DNA of 26,536 nt from the NCBI GenBank assembly GCA_964584125.1, contig CAZOYP010000033.1, forward strand, positions 1 to 26,536, read 5' to 3'. Made by a program: the position numbers and the translations under genes. The number at the start of each line of letters is the position of its first letter. The stretch's first letter is position 1. Shown piece after piece: positions 1-7,514 of the stretch. Below the pieces are notes generated by a model. The model saw only the letters and a list, made by a program, of their open reading frames with translations. It was not told the origin of the DNA and made no database searches. The stretch comes from Nitromaritima sp964584125 (GTDB lineage: Bacteria > Nitrospinota > Nitrospinia > Nitrospinales > VA-1).

Positions 1-208
1 GCCTAAGAGTTATATTTTGATCTATGGCTATTTTATGTTATCTGTCTGATTCATTTCGGTGTTGTTAGAAAAATTGGGGGTAGTGCTAAATGATATTAAA
101 AAAGAACGCATTGATTTTTTTTCAATACGTGCAATTAAATTTCTTTATCATAAAACAACCTAACATAATTATCTTTATAAAAAATATATAAATTATGGGA
201 GTTATAGA

Positions 209-1789
209 ATGAAAGTTCTTGTTGCAGATAATCTTTCAAGCTTGGGGGTCGACATACTTAAGCAAGAGCCTGGTATCGATGTCGACGTCAATACAGGTTT
301 GCCCAAAGAGGAACTGATAAAGATAATTTCTTCTTACAATGGGCTAATCGTCCGCAGCGCGACCAAGGTCACCCCTGATGTTATTGAGGCGGCAATAAAC
401 CTTAAGGTTATAGGGCGAGCAGGTATAGGCGTAGATAATATTGACGTGTCCGCTGCGGGAAAGAAAGGTATCATTGTAATGAATACTCCTGAAGGGAATG
501 TCATCACCACCGCAGAGCATACGATGGCGCTTATGCTATCAATGTCGCGCAATATTCCACAAGCGCGCTCTATGCTCAAAGACCAAAAAACTTGGGCTCC
601 AAAAAAATTCATGGGGAAAGAACTTCATAGTAAGACTTTAGGGATTGTTGGTCTAGGTAGGATTGGAACTATAGTTGCTGAGCGTGCAAAAGGATTTTGC
701 ATGAAAGTTTTGGTCCACGATCCTTTTATATCTCAAGAACATGCAGAAAAAATTGGTGTAGAAGTTGTTGATTTTCCCACTCTTTTAAAACAATCAGACT
801 ACATATCTCTGCACACACCCTCACTCGACGGCAAACCTTTATTAAGCACTAAAGAGTTTAGCATGGCTAAACCTGGGGTTCGTATAGTCAACTGCGCACG
901 TGGAAACCTTATTGATGACAATGCACTTATAGAAGCAATTAAAGCAAAACAAGTAGCTCAAGCTGCTCTTGACGTATACACAAAGGAACCATTATCGCCA
1001 GACAGCCCACTACTAAACATTGATGAGATTATCTGTACTCCTCATCTAGGCGCGTCGACCGAAGAAGCTCAAGAAAAAGTTGCGATTGCGGTTGCAGATC
1101 AAGTTGTTGATTTTCTTAAAAATGGAAACATCCGCAACGCGGTCAACATGCCATCTATTGATGCTGATACCCTAAGTAAAATCCAACCCTACTTAAAACT
1201 AGGGGAGGACTTAGGAGTTTTTATTTCCCAAATTCTAGATAAACCTCTTACTGGCGTAGAAGTCCAATACAATGGAGAAGTCGCCGAGCAAAGAGTAGAC
1301 CCCATTACGATATCAGTTTTAAAAGGTCTTCTCACCCGCAATATTGAAGGCATCAATATGGTTAATGCTCCTTTTATTGCGAAAGATCGTGGAATCGATG
1401 TTAAAGAGTCCAAAAGCACAGAAGTCCACGAATATACAAGTACCATCACAGTTACTGCAAAAACCAGTGACGGTGAACGCAGTGTAGCAGGTTCTGTCTT
1501 TGGAAAAGGGGATTCAAGAATTATCCAATTCAATGAGTTTCATTTCGAGGCAGTACTTTCAAATTACATGCTTGTGCTTACCAACATGGATGTTCCGGGA
1601 GTTATAGGGAAACTCGGGAGTGTTTTAGGAACTAACAATATAAATATTGCAGGATTTCATTTAGGCCGAATTAAAGAGGGTGATAAGGCTGTAGCTGTTG
1701 TCAATATAGATTCACAACCCAATAACGAGACGGTTCAGGCACTACGCGAAATCACAGGCGTGTTAAATGTTAGCACGGTTGTCTTGTAG
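209..1789 (+). CDS. serA: D-3-phosphoglycerate dehydrogenase
   Basis: Catalyses NAD-dependent oxidation of 3-phosphoglycerate to 3-phosphohydroxypyruvate, the first step of serine synthesis, in the cytoplasm. At 526 residues it is the long form: a split substrate-binding domain, a Rossmann domain with G148-x-G150-xx-G153 (GLGRIG), an intervening domain (about 315-445) and a C-terminal ACT domain starting near LVLTNMDVPGVIGKLG, which usually mediates serine feedback. Catalytic residues are visible: R231 in NCARGN, E260 in TKEPL and H279 in CTPHLGAST. The start is supported by GGGAG seven bases before the ATG. The 208 bases upstream are very AT-rich and hold no gene; the promoter presumably lies there, but no clear -35/-10 pair stands out. 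It stands alone and converges with the parvulin gene. Nothing about it is odd. Confidence 0.97.
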   Translation: MKVLVADNLSSLGVDILKQEPGIDVDVNTGLPKEELIKIISSYNGLIVRSATKVTPDVIEAAINLKVIGRAGIGVDNIDVSAAGKKGIIVMNTPEGNVITTAEHTMALMLSMSRNIPQARSMLKDQKTWAPKKFMGKELHSKTLGIVGLGRIGTIVAERAKGFCMKVLVHDPFISQEHAEKIGVEVVDFPTLLKQSDYISLHTPSLDGKPLLSTKEFSMAKPGVRIVNCARGNLIDDNALIEAIKAKQVAQAALDVYTKEPLSPDSPLLNIDEIICTPHLGASTEEAQEKVAIAVADQVVDFLKNGNIRNAVNMPSIDADTLSKIQPYLKLGEDLGVFISQILDKPLTGVEVQYNGEVAEQRVDPITISVLKGLLTRNIEGINMVNAPFIAKDRGIDVKESKSTEVHEYTSTITVTAKTSDGERSVAGSVFGKGDSRIIQFNEFHFEAVLSNYMLVLTNMDVPGVIGKLGSVLGTNNINIAGFHLGRIKEGDKAVAVVNIDSQPNNETVQALREITGVLNVSTVVL

Positions 1790-1895
1790 AACCAAGCTAA
1801 CCAAAAACTTCTAATTCACAAAAAAATAAGCGGAAAATAAAACATAACCTATCCTTTTCTATCCCCATCTCTTAATTGTTATTTTACTATTAGTT

Positions 1896-2486
1896 TTATT
1901 CCTTGTTACCATCATGCGCTGATCCTTCTGAAGAATTTTCTGTGCTGTCCTTGATTTCCTCTACCCCAAAAACTTTGGCAATAATTTTATTTGTCTCATC
2001 AAGACCAAGTATATTATAGACTGCATTGGCTGATTTAAAATGAGAACTGGTAAATAAGCTGAGAACTTTTTTACTTGAATAACCAAGCATCATAAACTCA
2101 TGAGCATAGTTCTCTGCAACGAGACGCAAAGTATCCTCATCAGCATCTTCGTCACCTGTAGGGGGTCCCGCATCAGGATCAATATCATCCTGAATCTCAT
2201 ATACATAAATGACATGGTAGCCAAATTCGGTTTTCACTGGCCCAACTACCGCTCCCTCATCAGCCGAGAAAGCAGCTACTTCAAACGGTCTCACCATTGC
2301 ACCCTTGCCGAACCAACCCAGGTCCCCTCCTCTTTTCTTAGATGGGCACTCGCTAAACTCCTCTGCTAATTTAGAAAATTCTTCACCATCATCTATTTTC
2401 TTTTTTATTTCGTCAGCTAATTCTTTGCTCCCAACCAGAATATGCCTTGCTTGCACCTTTTTAACTTTTCTTTCCTTGTTGGCCAT
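1896..2486 (-). CDS. Parvulin-type peptidyl-prolyl cis-trans isomerase, cytoplasmic, with C-terminal extension
   Basis: A PpiC/parvulin rotamase that would accelerate proline isomerisation in protein folding. Residues 11-98 form the parvulin domain: ARHILV with H15, an active-site cysteine C47 in SECPSKK, GGDLGWFGKG, and FGYHVI with H91. There is no signal peptide or membrane segment, unlike PrsA/SurA, so it should act in the cytoplasm. After an acidic linker (about 99-120) comes an extra helical module of roughly 60 residues that I do not recognise (YAHEFMMLGYSSKKVLSLF region), followed by a polar tail. It is the last gene of the minus-strand train, 73 bases after the SEC-C gene. The only ribosome-binding candidate is a weak AGGAAG. 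No obvious terminator hairpin separates it from serA. Confidence 0.9.
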   Translation of the reverse strand: MANKERKVKKVQARHILVGSKELADEIKKKIDDGEEFSKLAEEFSECPSKKRGGDLGWFGKGAMVRPFEVAAFSADEGAVVGPVKTEFGYHVIYVYEIQDDIDPDAGPPTGDEDADEDTLRLVAENYAHEFMMLGYSSKKVLSLFTSSHFKSANAVYNILGLDETNKIIAKVFGVEEIKDSTENSSEGSAHDGNKE

Positions 2487-2559
2487 TGAAGACTTCCTAT
2501 TTTAAATATACGACCGTTCAATAAAAATGGATTCTAAAGCACTTGCCTAAACAATCCAA

Positions 2560-3396
2560 TCAGTTCATCTTGTTGGCACAGCATTTTTTGTATTTTTTTC
2601 CAGAACCACAAGGACAAGAATCATTTGGTTTAACTTTATCTTCGAACATTGATATTTTGGGGCCCGATTTTAGCAAGTCTTCTCCTATTGATTTGGTTTG
2701 CTTGTACCTTTTTTTTAAAGTTTCAAAGAGATCTGGATACGTCTGATTAAGCCCCAAAAGAATTTCGCTCTCCCTGGCAGCCAATTTACCATCCACCTCT
2801 GCCCTCTTATTTTCATCAAAATAATACGCATATGTAAAAATAGGTTTTAAACTTTTATCATCTAATTCAAATGGATAAAAAACCAAATTCACATCACGGT
2901 TATCGATTCGCGGATCAAGTTCATAACTGTCCTCAGCAAAATATTTTTCTTCCTCACATGCAAAGTTGAGGTTCTCGCTATTCCGAGGAAAGCACTCCAT
3001 GTAGTTTACGTACCTACCTGACTCAAGCACAAGATAAGACTTTGGATCTTTTTCTCCAAAAGCCTTTGCCTCTGTATATCTTTGCTTAAATAAAACTAAG
3101 AGTTCCTTTGGAAGGTTTTTAACAAAACCCTTTATAATTTCAGATTGGACCTTGGTATATTTTTTTTGATTTGGAAGTTGCCCCTGAGTTTTATCAAAAT
3201 TGAGGAGAAAATTGATCTGGTTATCCGGATTATCTTGTTGAGAAAATGACAAGGTAACATGCTGGCAGTCACAAAAAGGATTTGTGCAATAATAATCCTC
3301 GAGAACATAGGTGTGCTCGTAATCTTCTTCTTCAAACCTATATGGAATTATCGAGTTTAGGCTTTCCTGCTCATTAATTATTCTATATGACTCGAT
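2560..3396 (-). CDS. SEC-C zinc-motif protein, probable non-canonical start codon
   Basis: The C-terminus carries a SEC-C motif, CPCGSGKKYKKCC, a zinc-binding element best known from SecA and often attached to uncharacterised proteins. The first ATG/GTG/TTG in frame is a TTG at 3252, but the open frame continues upstream and encodes EDYYCTNPFCDCQHVTLSF. That Cys-rich YCxxPxCDC element is, as I recall, a common N-terminal part of SEC-C proteins, so TTG 3252 would remove real coding sequence. From 3252 back to the in-frame stop at 3430-3432 there is no ATG, GTG or TTG. A good Shine-Dalgarno, AAGGAG (3404-3409), sits seven bases before an ATC codon (3394-3396), which I chose as the provisional start (278 residues). 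An AUU or other AUC start, or a sequencing error, is possible. Function unknown; it follows the DUF1566 genes in the same train. Confidence 0.75.
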   Translation of the reverse strand: MESYRIINEQESLNSIIPYRFEEEDYEHTYVLEDYYCTNPFCDCQHVTLSFSQQDNPDNQINFLLNFDKTQGQLPNQKKYTKVQSEIIKGFVKNLPKELLVLFKQRYTEAKAFGEKDPKSYLVLESGRYVNYMECFPRNSENLNFACEEEKYFAEDSYELDPRIDNRDVNLVFYPFELDDKSLKPIFTYAYYFDENKRAEVDGKLAARESEILLGLNQTYPDLFETLKKRYKQTKSIGEDLLKSGPKISMFEDKVKPNDSCPCGSGKKYKKCCANKMN

Positions 3397-3444
3397 GATA
3401 CTTCTCCTTAAAAATAAAATTTTTCGAACTTATTTTAGATTTTG

Positions 3445-3870
3445 TCAGCTGATGTCACGGACAGCTCTAATTGCATCCTTAGTGATATCTTCCTTATGAT
3501 TACTGTTCGCATGACCATATCTGAAATAAAAAATACACGCTGTCCCATGAGGGCGTTCATCGGAAGTCCACGTAGTAAAACCTCCTCCAGGAGAAAACGC
3601 TGGGTCAATAAAAATTTCAAACCGATCCATATCCCGTATATGAACATCTTCATCAAACAAAGACTCAGCTTCATCTAAGTTCGGCATCCGCCAATCGACA
3701 TAACCTGCGAATTTCTTATTATTCAAAGATTTTATATAGTCTTCTGCCATAAACCAATTACACCATTTACTAGTATCCTGATAAGAATCTGTCTGATTCC
3801 ACATCAAATTAGTTTCTTTATCAGTTACCGTACCATCACCATTGTCAAAAAACCGTTTTTCATCCGTCAA
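3445..3870 (-). CDS. DUF1566 (Lcl C-terminal) domain protein, copy 1
   Basis: A single DUF1566 domain fills the protein. The family marks are FFDNGDGTVTD near the start, then LMWNQTDS, the helix EDYIKSLNNKKFAGYVDWRMPNL, DEAESLFD, FTTWTSDE, and the closing AIRAVRDI. DUF1566 is the fold of the C-terminal domain of Legionella Lcl, a ligand-binding adhesin, but this copy has no signal peptide. A longer start (ATG 3894) is open but has no ribosome-binding site. TTG at 3870 is preceded by GAAGGGGG with seven bases of spacing and gives MTDEKRFFDNG, matching the MTEQ/MTEK starts of its paralogues, so I prefer it. It is the last DUF1566 gene of the train, with the SEC-C gene next. Ligand unknown. Confidence 0.85.
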   Translation of the reverse strand: MTDEKRFFDNGDGTVTDKETNLMWNQTDSYQDTSKWCNWFMAEDYIKSLNNKKFAGYVDWRMPNLDEAESLFDEDVHIRDMDRFEIFIDPAFSPGGGFTTWTSDERPHGTACIFYFRYGHANSNHKEDITKDAIRAVRDIS

Positions 3871-3926
3871 TGTCAAACCCCCTTCAAGTTTCATCTAGCT
3901 GTCTCTAGCTCGAAAATTACATATAG

Positions 3927-4385
3927 TTACAAAAGACCGTCTTCTTTAAGAATATCACGAACAAGCCGACTTGCACCGCGAGACGTTCTATAAGCATCAT
4001 CATAGGTCGTAACACCTCTTCGGTATCCGAAACGTACAGCCTGAACTTTATTTCTCACTTCACTTGTCCAGCATAAAAAACCAAAGCCGGGAGCAAAAAT
4101 CTCGTCCACGGGAACTTGTTGGCCCATGTGATCTTTATTAGAACGTTTTTTATCATACAAGCTTCTAGCTTCTGAGGTATTTGGCATACGCCAGTTACTG
4201 TAACCTGCATATTTTTTTTTATTCAATTCTTCAGCATAATCACGTACCTGCACCCAACTCATCCATTTGCTAGACAGTTGATACGTATCATATTTCATCC
4301 ACACCAAGCACTTGGAAGGCTCAATAATAATACCATCCTTTCCCTCCTTAAATCTTGCCTGATCCAACACAACCTGTTCCGTCAT
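3927..4385 (-). CDS. DUF1566 (Lcl C-terminal) domain protein, copy 2
   Basis: One DUF1566 domain of 152 residues without signal peptide. The usual N-terminal DNGDGTVTD turn is replaced by KEGKDGIIIEPSKCLVW, so this copy has diverged in its first strand. Downstream it keeps MKYDTYQLSSKWMSW, the YAEELNKKKYAGYSNWRMPN core, SEARSLYD, FLCWTSE and SRLVRDI. The stretch between WTSE and the final VRDI is basic and aromatic (RFGYRR) and unlike its neighbours. The start has a good GGGAAGG five bases or so before the ATG. It lies 56 bases upstream of copy 1 (preferred start) and 82 bases downstream of the two-domain copy, consistent with one transcript. Function unknown. Confidence 0.85.
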   Translation of the reverse strand: MTEQVVLDQARFKEGKDGIIIEPSKCLVWMKYDTYQLSSKWMSWVQVRDYAEELNKKKYAGYSNWRMPNTSEARSLYDKKRSNKDHMGQQVPVDEIFAPGFGFLCWTSEVRNKVQAVRFGYRRGVTTYDDAYRTSRGASRLVRDILKEDGLL

Positions 4386-4467
4386 AGCACCTTCCCTCAG
4401 GGTATGCCCTCTTCAAATAGCTTTATTATTAAATACTTTTTTTGTAAAAAAATTCTAGTTTTGTGAA

Positions 4468-5352
4468 TTATTTTTTAATATCACGCACAGCTCGAACTCC
4501 ATGACTGCGCAATCCGTTCTGATGCCACTTAAAATCTCCATTATAAAATTGAAATCGTATGACGAGAGCTTTATCAGTTTTATGCAGCGTTTTAGTCCAG
4601 CAAGTTTGGCCGGCTCCTGGGGGAAATTCTGGAGCTAGTAATACAGTATCGCCATATTTATCGGTAACGGGATTACCAGGATCATATATTGTTTGCACCT
4701 CTTTTCGAGTTGGCATTCTCCAATCGGCAAAACCCGCAGATCTATGCTGATTTAAACTCGATATGTAGTTTTTCGCCTCAGCCCAACTAATCCATTTATC
4801 CAATTCAAGGAATGAATCAGCCTCTTTCCACATAAGCTGTGTTTCGTTATCGGTCACTGTCCCGTCACTATTATTAACAAACCGGGGCTCGCCATCGACT
4901 TCTTCTGATTTAAGTTTAAGCTGGCGTACTAGTCTAACCGCACTGGGAAACCCCTCATTCTCCTTAGCTAACCAATACTCGTAGGCCGACCTTAGATCAT
5001 AACCCATAGCCGCTTTGGCACCACGAGTTTCACTTGTCCAAGTGGAAAAACCACACCCTGAAGGAAAAATTGGATTAATATGAATTTCTCCTCCTTCAAC
5101 ATCCGTATTGCTATATTCTCCGTCATAAAGAAATTTTGCCTCTGATGCATTAGGTACTCTCCAGTTAGAATAACCGGCAAATTTTTTCTCATTCATTTCT
5201 TTGGCATAATCTTGACTTTCATGCCAAGTGATAAGGCGCCCCAATTCAATCCAAGTATCATTTTTAAACCACATGACTTGATTCGCCAGATCGGAGATGG
5301 TGCCATCTCCATTATCAACAAAATCCGGCTTTTTGATTATTTTCTCAGTCAT
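4468..5352 (-). CDS. Tandem two-domain DUF1566 protein, copy 3
   Basis: Two complete DUF1566 domains in one 294-residue chain. Domain 1 (about 9-150) has FVDNGDGTISD, MWFKNDTW, FAGYSNWRVPN, SEAKFLYD, CGFSTWTSE and AVRLVRQL. Domain 2 (about 157-292) has FVNNSDGTVTDNETQLMW, SAGFADWRMPT, KEVQTIYD, GQTCWTKT and GVRAVRDI. The two are clearly different in sequence, so the duplication is old, or the gene is a fusion of neighbours like those around it. There is no signal peptide. The Shine-Dalgarno is poor (CGGAG about 15 bases upstream), and the next gene upstream ends 25 bases away, so translation may depend on coupling. Ligand and role unknown. Confidence 0.88.
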   Translation of the reverse strand: MTEKIIKKPDFVDNGDGTISDLANQVMWFKNDTWIELGRLITWHESQDYAKEMNEKKFAGYSNWRVPNASEAKFLYDGEYSNTDVEGGEIHINPIFPSGCGFSTWTSETRGAKAAMGYDLRSAYEYWLAKENEGFPSAVRLVRQLKLKSEEVDGEPRFVNNSDGTVTDNETQLMWKEADSFLELDKWISWAEAKNYISSLNQHRSAGFADWRMPTRKEVQTIYDPGNPVTDKYGDTVLLAPEFPPGAGQTCWTKTLHKTDKALVIRFQFYNGDFKWHQNGLRSHGVRAVRDIKK

Positions 5353-5377
5353 TTTATATAAATTTACTCCGGATTCA

Positions 5378-5875
5378 CTATCTTCTTTTGGGGCGGGTTG
5401 CTACCTTCTGAACCGGCGCTTTCCGACAACACCTAACTGAACCAAAACTATATTCATCTACATAAACTTCTTTACCCTCGGAGAAATCATATCGAGGTCT
5501 GCGTGTTGAAGTATCTCCTCCCAACCAACTGACCTTAAATGCTCCCTCCGGAAAAACAGGGTCAAAGTGCAAGGTCGCTCCACCCTTGCCTGGGTTATCA
5601 TGAGCTTCGTCGTATAATGTTTTAGCCTCGTCGAAAAAGGGCAATCTCCAGTCATCAAATCCACCGATTTTACGTAGATTTTTTCTATCGGTATACTCAA
5701 CGGCCTCGTGCCAATTAAAAAACTTTCCCTTATCCTGCCAAGAATCCTTCTTTAGCCAAAAAATATTTGTTTTTGTGTCAAGCACAACATGTGGTCCTTT
5801 TTCAACAAAACGCTTTGGTCCGTCATCCACTTTAACTGGAGCGTCACCTTTAACTTGCTCAAGTTCCTCACCCAT
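5378..5875 (-). CDS. Divergent DUF1566 domain protein with basic tail, copy 4
   Basis: A single DUF1566 domain that departs most from the others. The opening DNGDGT is changed to FVEKGPHVVLDTKTNIFW, but GFDDWRLPFFDEAKTLYD is well kept. The WTSE motif has become SWLGGD, and the last motif reads SVRCCRK instead of VRxVRDI. Before the domain is a short charged leader (MGEELEQVKGD), and after it a basic tail (KVATRPKRR). No signal peptide. The loss of WTS and the paired cysteines suggest a different ligand or a structural role. The start has no strong Shine-Dalgarno. It is followed after 25 bases by the two-domain copy and preceded after 26 bases by the UXX-star gene. Confidence 0.8.
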   Translation of the reverse strand: MGEELEQVKGDAPVKVDDGPKRFVEKGPHVVLDTKTNIFWLKKDSWQDKGKFFNWHEAVEYTDRKNLRKIGGFDDWRLPFFDEAKTLYDEAHDNPGKGGATLHFDPVFPEGAFKVSWLGGDTSTRRPRYDFSEGKEVYVDEYSFGSVRCCRKAPVQKVATRPKRR

Positions 5876-5901
5876 AGTATTTCAAGCCTTTAAAAAAAAT
5901 T

Positions 5902-6120
5902 TTAGTCCCCAGTATAACCAATCTCTACATTTCCTTCGTCAACGTCAACAATTACAGGAACGATATACTTGCCCTCGGTGTATTCAAGTAACTTTTCCAA
6001 ACCATGAGAGTTCGTGTCAACGTTAACGTATACAAACGCACGGTTCATTTTTTTAAAATCATCACGCGCCTTGCGAGTATGCGGACAGTCTTCTTTCCCA
6101 AAAATCATGTAATGAGACAT
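5902..6120 (-). CDS. Small glutaredoxin-like protein, UXX-star family (Cys form)
   Basis: A 72-residue thioredoxin-fold protein. It starts MIFGKEDCPHT, a beta strand leading to a redox-type C12-P-H-T15 motif, followed by a helix (RKARDDFKK), a strand (FVYVNVDT), and an IVPVIVD segment whose Ile-Val-Pro matches the cis-proline loop of glutaredoxins. The short length and single catalytic cysteine followed by PHT match what I recall of UXX-star selenoproteins, whose selenocysteine is here an ordinary TGC/TGT cysteine. It could reduce or sense a thiol, with a substrate that cannot be named. It lies between two DUF1566 genes with gaps of 26 and 36 bases, so it should be co-transcribed with them. 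The assignment to thioredoxin fold is firm; UXX-star is moderately sure. Confidence 0.8.
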   Translation of the reverse strand: MSHYMIFGKEDCPHTRKARDDFKKMNRAFVYVNVDTNSHGLEKLLEYTEGKYIVPVIVDVDEGNVEIGYTGD

Positions 6121-6156
6121 ATTTTTTTAAATCTCTTTATCGATAGGCTTAAGGAT

Positions 6157-6786
6157 TTATCGTTCAAACTTTTTAGTATCTTTACGCCACTCTGGTTCGT
6201 AGTCCTCGCGATCTCCAGCATCTCGAACAACACGAGCATGTGAGTACTCGTTATCCTTATGCTCCCACATTTCATTCCCTGTAATATAACTAAACTTTTC
6301 CGCATATTGATGATAGTCTGGCTTTTCCACATAAGTCCAGGTGTTATGCCCCCCACCCTCGGTAAAAAGCTCATCAACATGGATTTCAGCACCATCTTTA
6401 TCTGTGTTACTTTTGGTGAAGGAGAACATTGTTTTAGCTTCTTCGGTACTGCATAGGCGCCAGTCATCGAATCCGGCAAATTGCTTTTCATTTAAAGATT
6501 CGCAGTAATCCTGCGCTTCAAACCAGTTGATGCCATATTGAAATTCTGCATAAGAATCCGATTGAGCCCACATCAGATTACTGCGTGTATCACTAATAGT
6601 CCCATCCCCATTATCAACAAAAGCGGGAACATCTTCTTCGGCTAATTCATCTTCATCTCCCTCTTCCTCATCGCCCCACTCTTCTTCACCAAGCCACTCG
6701 GTATTCAGCTCTTCATTCTCTTGATCGAGCACACCTTCTGACTCCTCTTCTGGCTCCCGCTCTCCCTTTAATTCTTCATCAGACAT
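6157..6786 (-). CDS. DUF1566 domain protein with long acidic N-terminal tail, copy 5
   Basis: Residues 1-54 are almost entirely Glu, Asp and small polar residues (for example EEEWGDEEEGDEDELAEED), predicted to be disordered. They are followed by one DUF1566 domain: FVDNGDGTISD, NLMWAQSDSY, FAGFDDWRLCST, EEAKTMFS, HNTWTYVE and ARVVRDAG, then a short charged tail. The WTSE motif is WTYV here. No signal peptide; the acidic head makes Sec export unlikely. The start is well supported by AAGGGGG about seven bases before the ATG. It is 36 bases upstream of the UXX-star gene and 67 bases downstream of copy 6. Similar acidic heads occur on the NHL and coiled-coil proteins elsewhere in the window. Confidence 0.85.
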   Translation of the reverse strand: MSDEELKGEREPEEESEGVLDQENEELNTEWLGEEEWGDEEEGDEDELAEEDVPAFVDNGDGTISDTRSNLMWAQSDSYAEFQYGINWFEAQDYCESLNEKQFAGFDDWRLCSTEEAKTMFSFTKSNTDKDGAEIHVDELFTEGGGHNTWTYVEKPDYHQYAEKFSYITGNEMWEHKDNEYSHARVVRDAGDREDYEPEWRKDTKKFER

Positions 6787-6853
6787 AGCAACACCCCCTT
6801 ACACACGTCTTATTTTTCTATACTTACAAAAGTCAAATGTTGTTGACATCTAT

Positions 6854-7306
6854 TTACAAATCTCTAGTAAGCCTAGCTGCAGTCCCCGTAGTGGATACAG
6901 ACTTGTCAACACAAACCTCTTTACCAGTAGGATAATAGCTTTTCCAAGCATAGGAATCATATCGAGTCTCAGAAGTCCAGTAACTGCTCTCACCTCCTGC
7001 CTGATAATTAGACACCTTCCGTTCTTTTCTTTGAGCCATGCTTAAAAATATTTTTTGGTATGTTGCTTTATCTTTGAAAAGAGATCGAACTTCACTTTTA
7101 GTAGGAAGTCTCCAGTCATTATGACCAAGATAGCTCTGCTCATTACAGGCCTTCACGTAGGCATCTGCCTCATCCCAATTGAGCCATTTACCAAGCTCTT
7201 GCCTGGAGTCACGAATCGACCACTGCAAATCATTGTCAGTATCAGAAACTGTGCCATCGCTGTTATCTTTATATGCGCACTCTGCTAAGTCCACCAGAAT
7301 ATCCAC
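6854..7306 (-). CDS. DUF1566 (Lcl C-terminal) domain protein, copy 6
   Basis: One DUF1566 domain of 150 residues, no signal peptide. Motifs in order: YKDNSDGTVSDTDNDLQW, the ADAYVKACNEQSYLGHNDWRLPT core, SEVRSLFKD, SSYWTSETR, and AARLTRDL at the end. The middle carries an insert around KIFLSMAQRKERKV not seen in the other copies. There is no in-frame ATG; the frame opens with GTG at 7306. A second GTG at 7294 lies nine bases after GAGGTG and may be the true start, removing four residues. The 208 bases upstream separate it from copy 7 and contain no gene, so an additional promoter may lie there, though no clear one is visible. Confidence 0.83.
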   Translation of the reverse strand: MDILVDLAECAYKDNSDGTVSDTDNDLQWSIRDSRQELGKWLNWDEADAYVKACNEQSYLGHNDWRLPTKSEVRSLFKDKATYQKIFLSMAQRKERKVSNYQAGGESSYWTSETRYDSYAWKSYYPTGKEVCVDKSVSTTGTAARLTRDL

Positions 7307-7514
7307 CTCATTACTTTACTAAACAAAAACAGAAAATTAACCTTTACGAAATCAGCGCCTCAGTAAAAACCATGACTCCAATAAAGCAAATCCGGCTCAA
7401 AAACCAATTGAATTTTCAGGATTAACAGATACTAAACTAACATCGAAAAATTCTATTTTCAAGTCCAAAGCCTTTAAAACCAAGTACTATACAGATGACT
7501 ATTCTTTGCTAAAG

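Noticed and set aside
3132..3335. Minus-strand open frame of 67 codons overlapping the SEC-C gene
   Set aside because: It is a shadow in another frame; the overlapping SEC-C frame encodes the recognisable YCxxPxCDC element in the same place.
6105..6491. Minus-strand open frame of 128 codons
   Set aside because: It overlaps the DUF1566 copy at 6157-6786, which has clear family motifs; the alternative product has no motif or ribosome-binding site.
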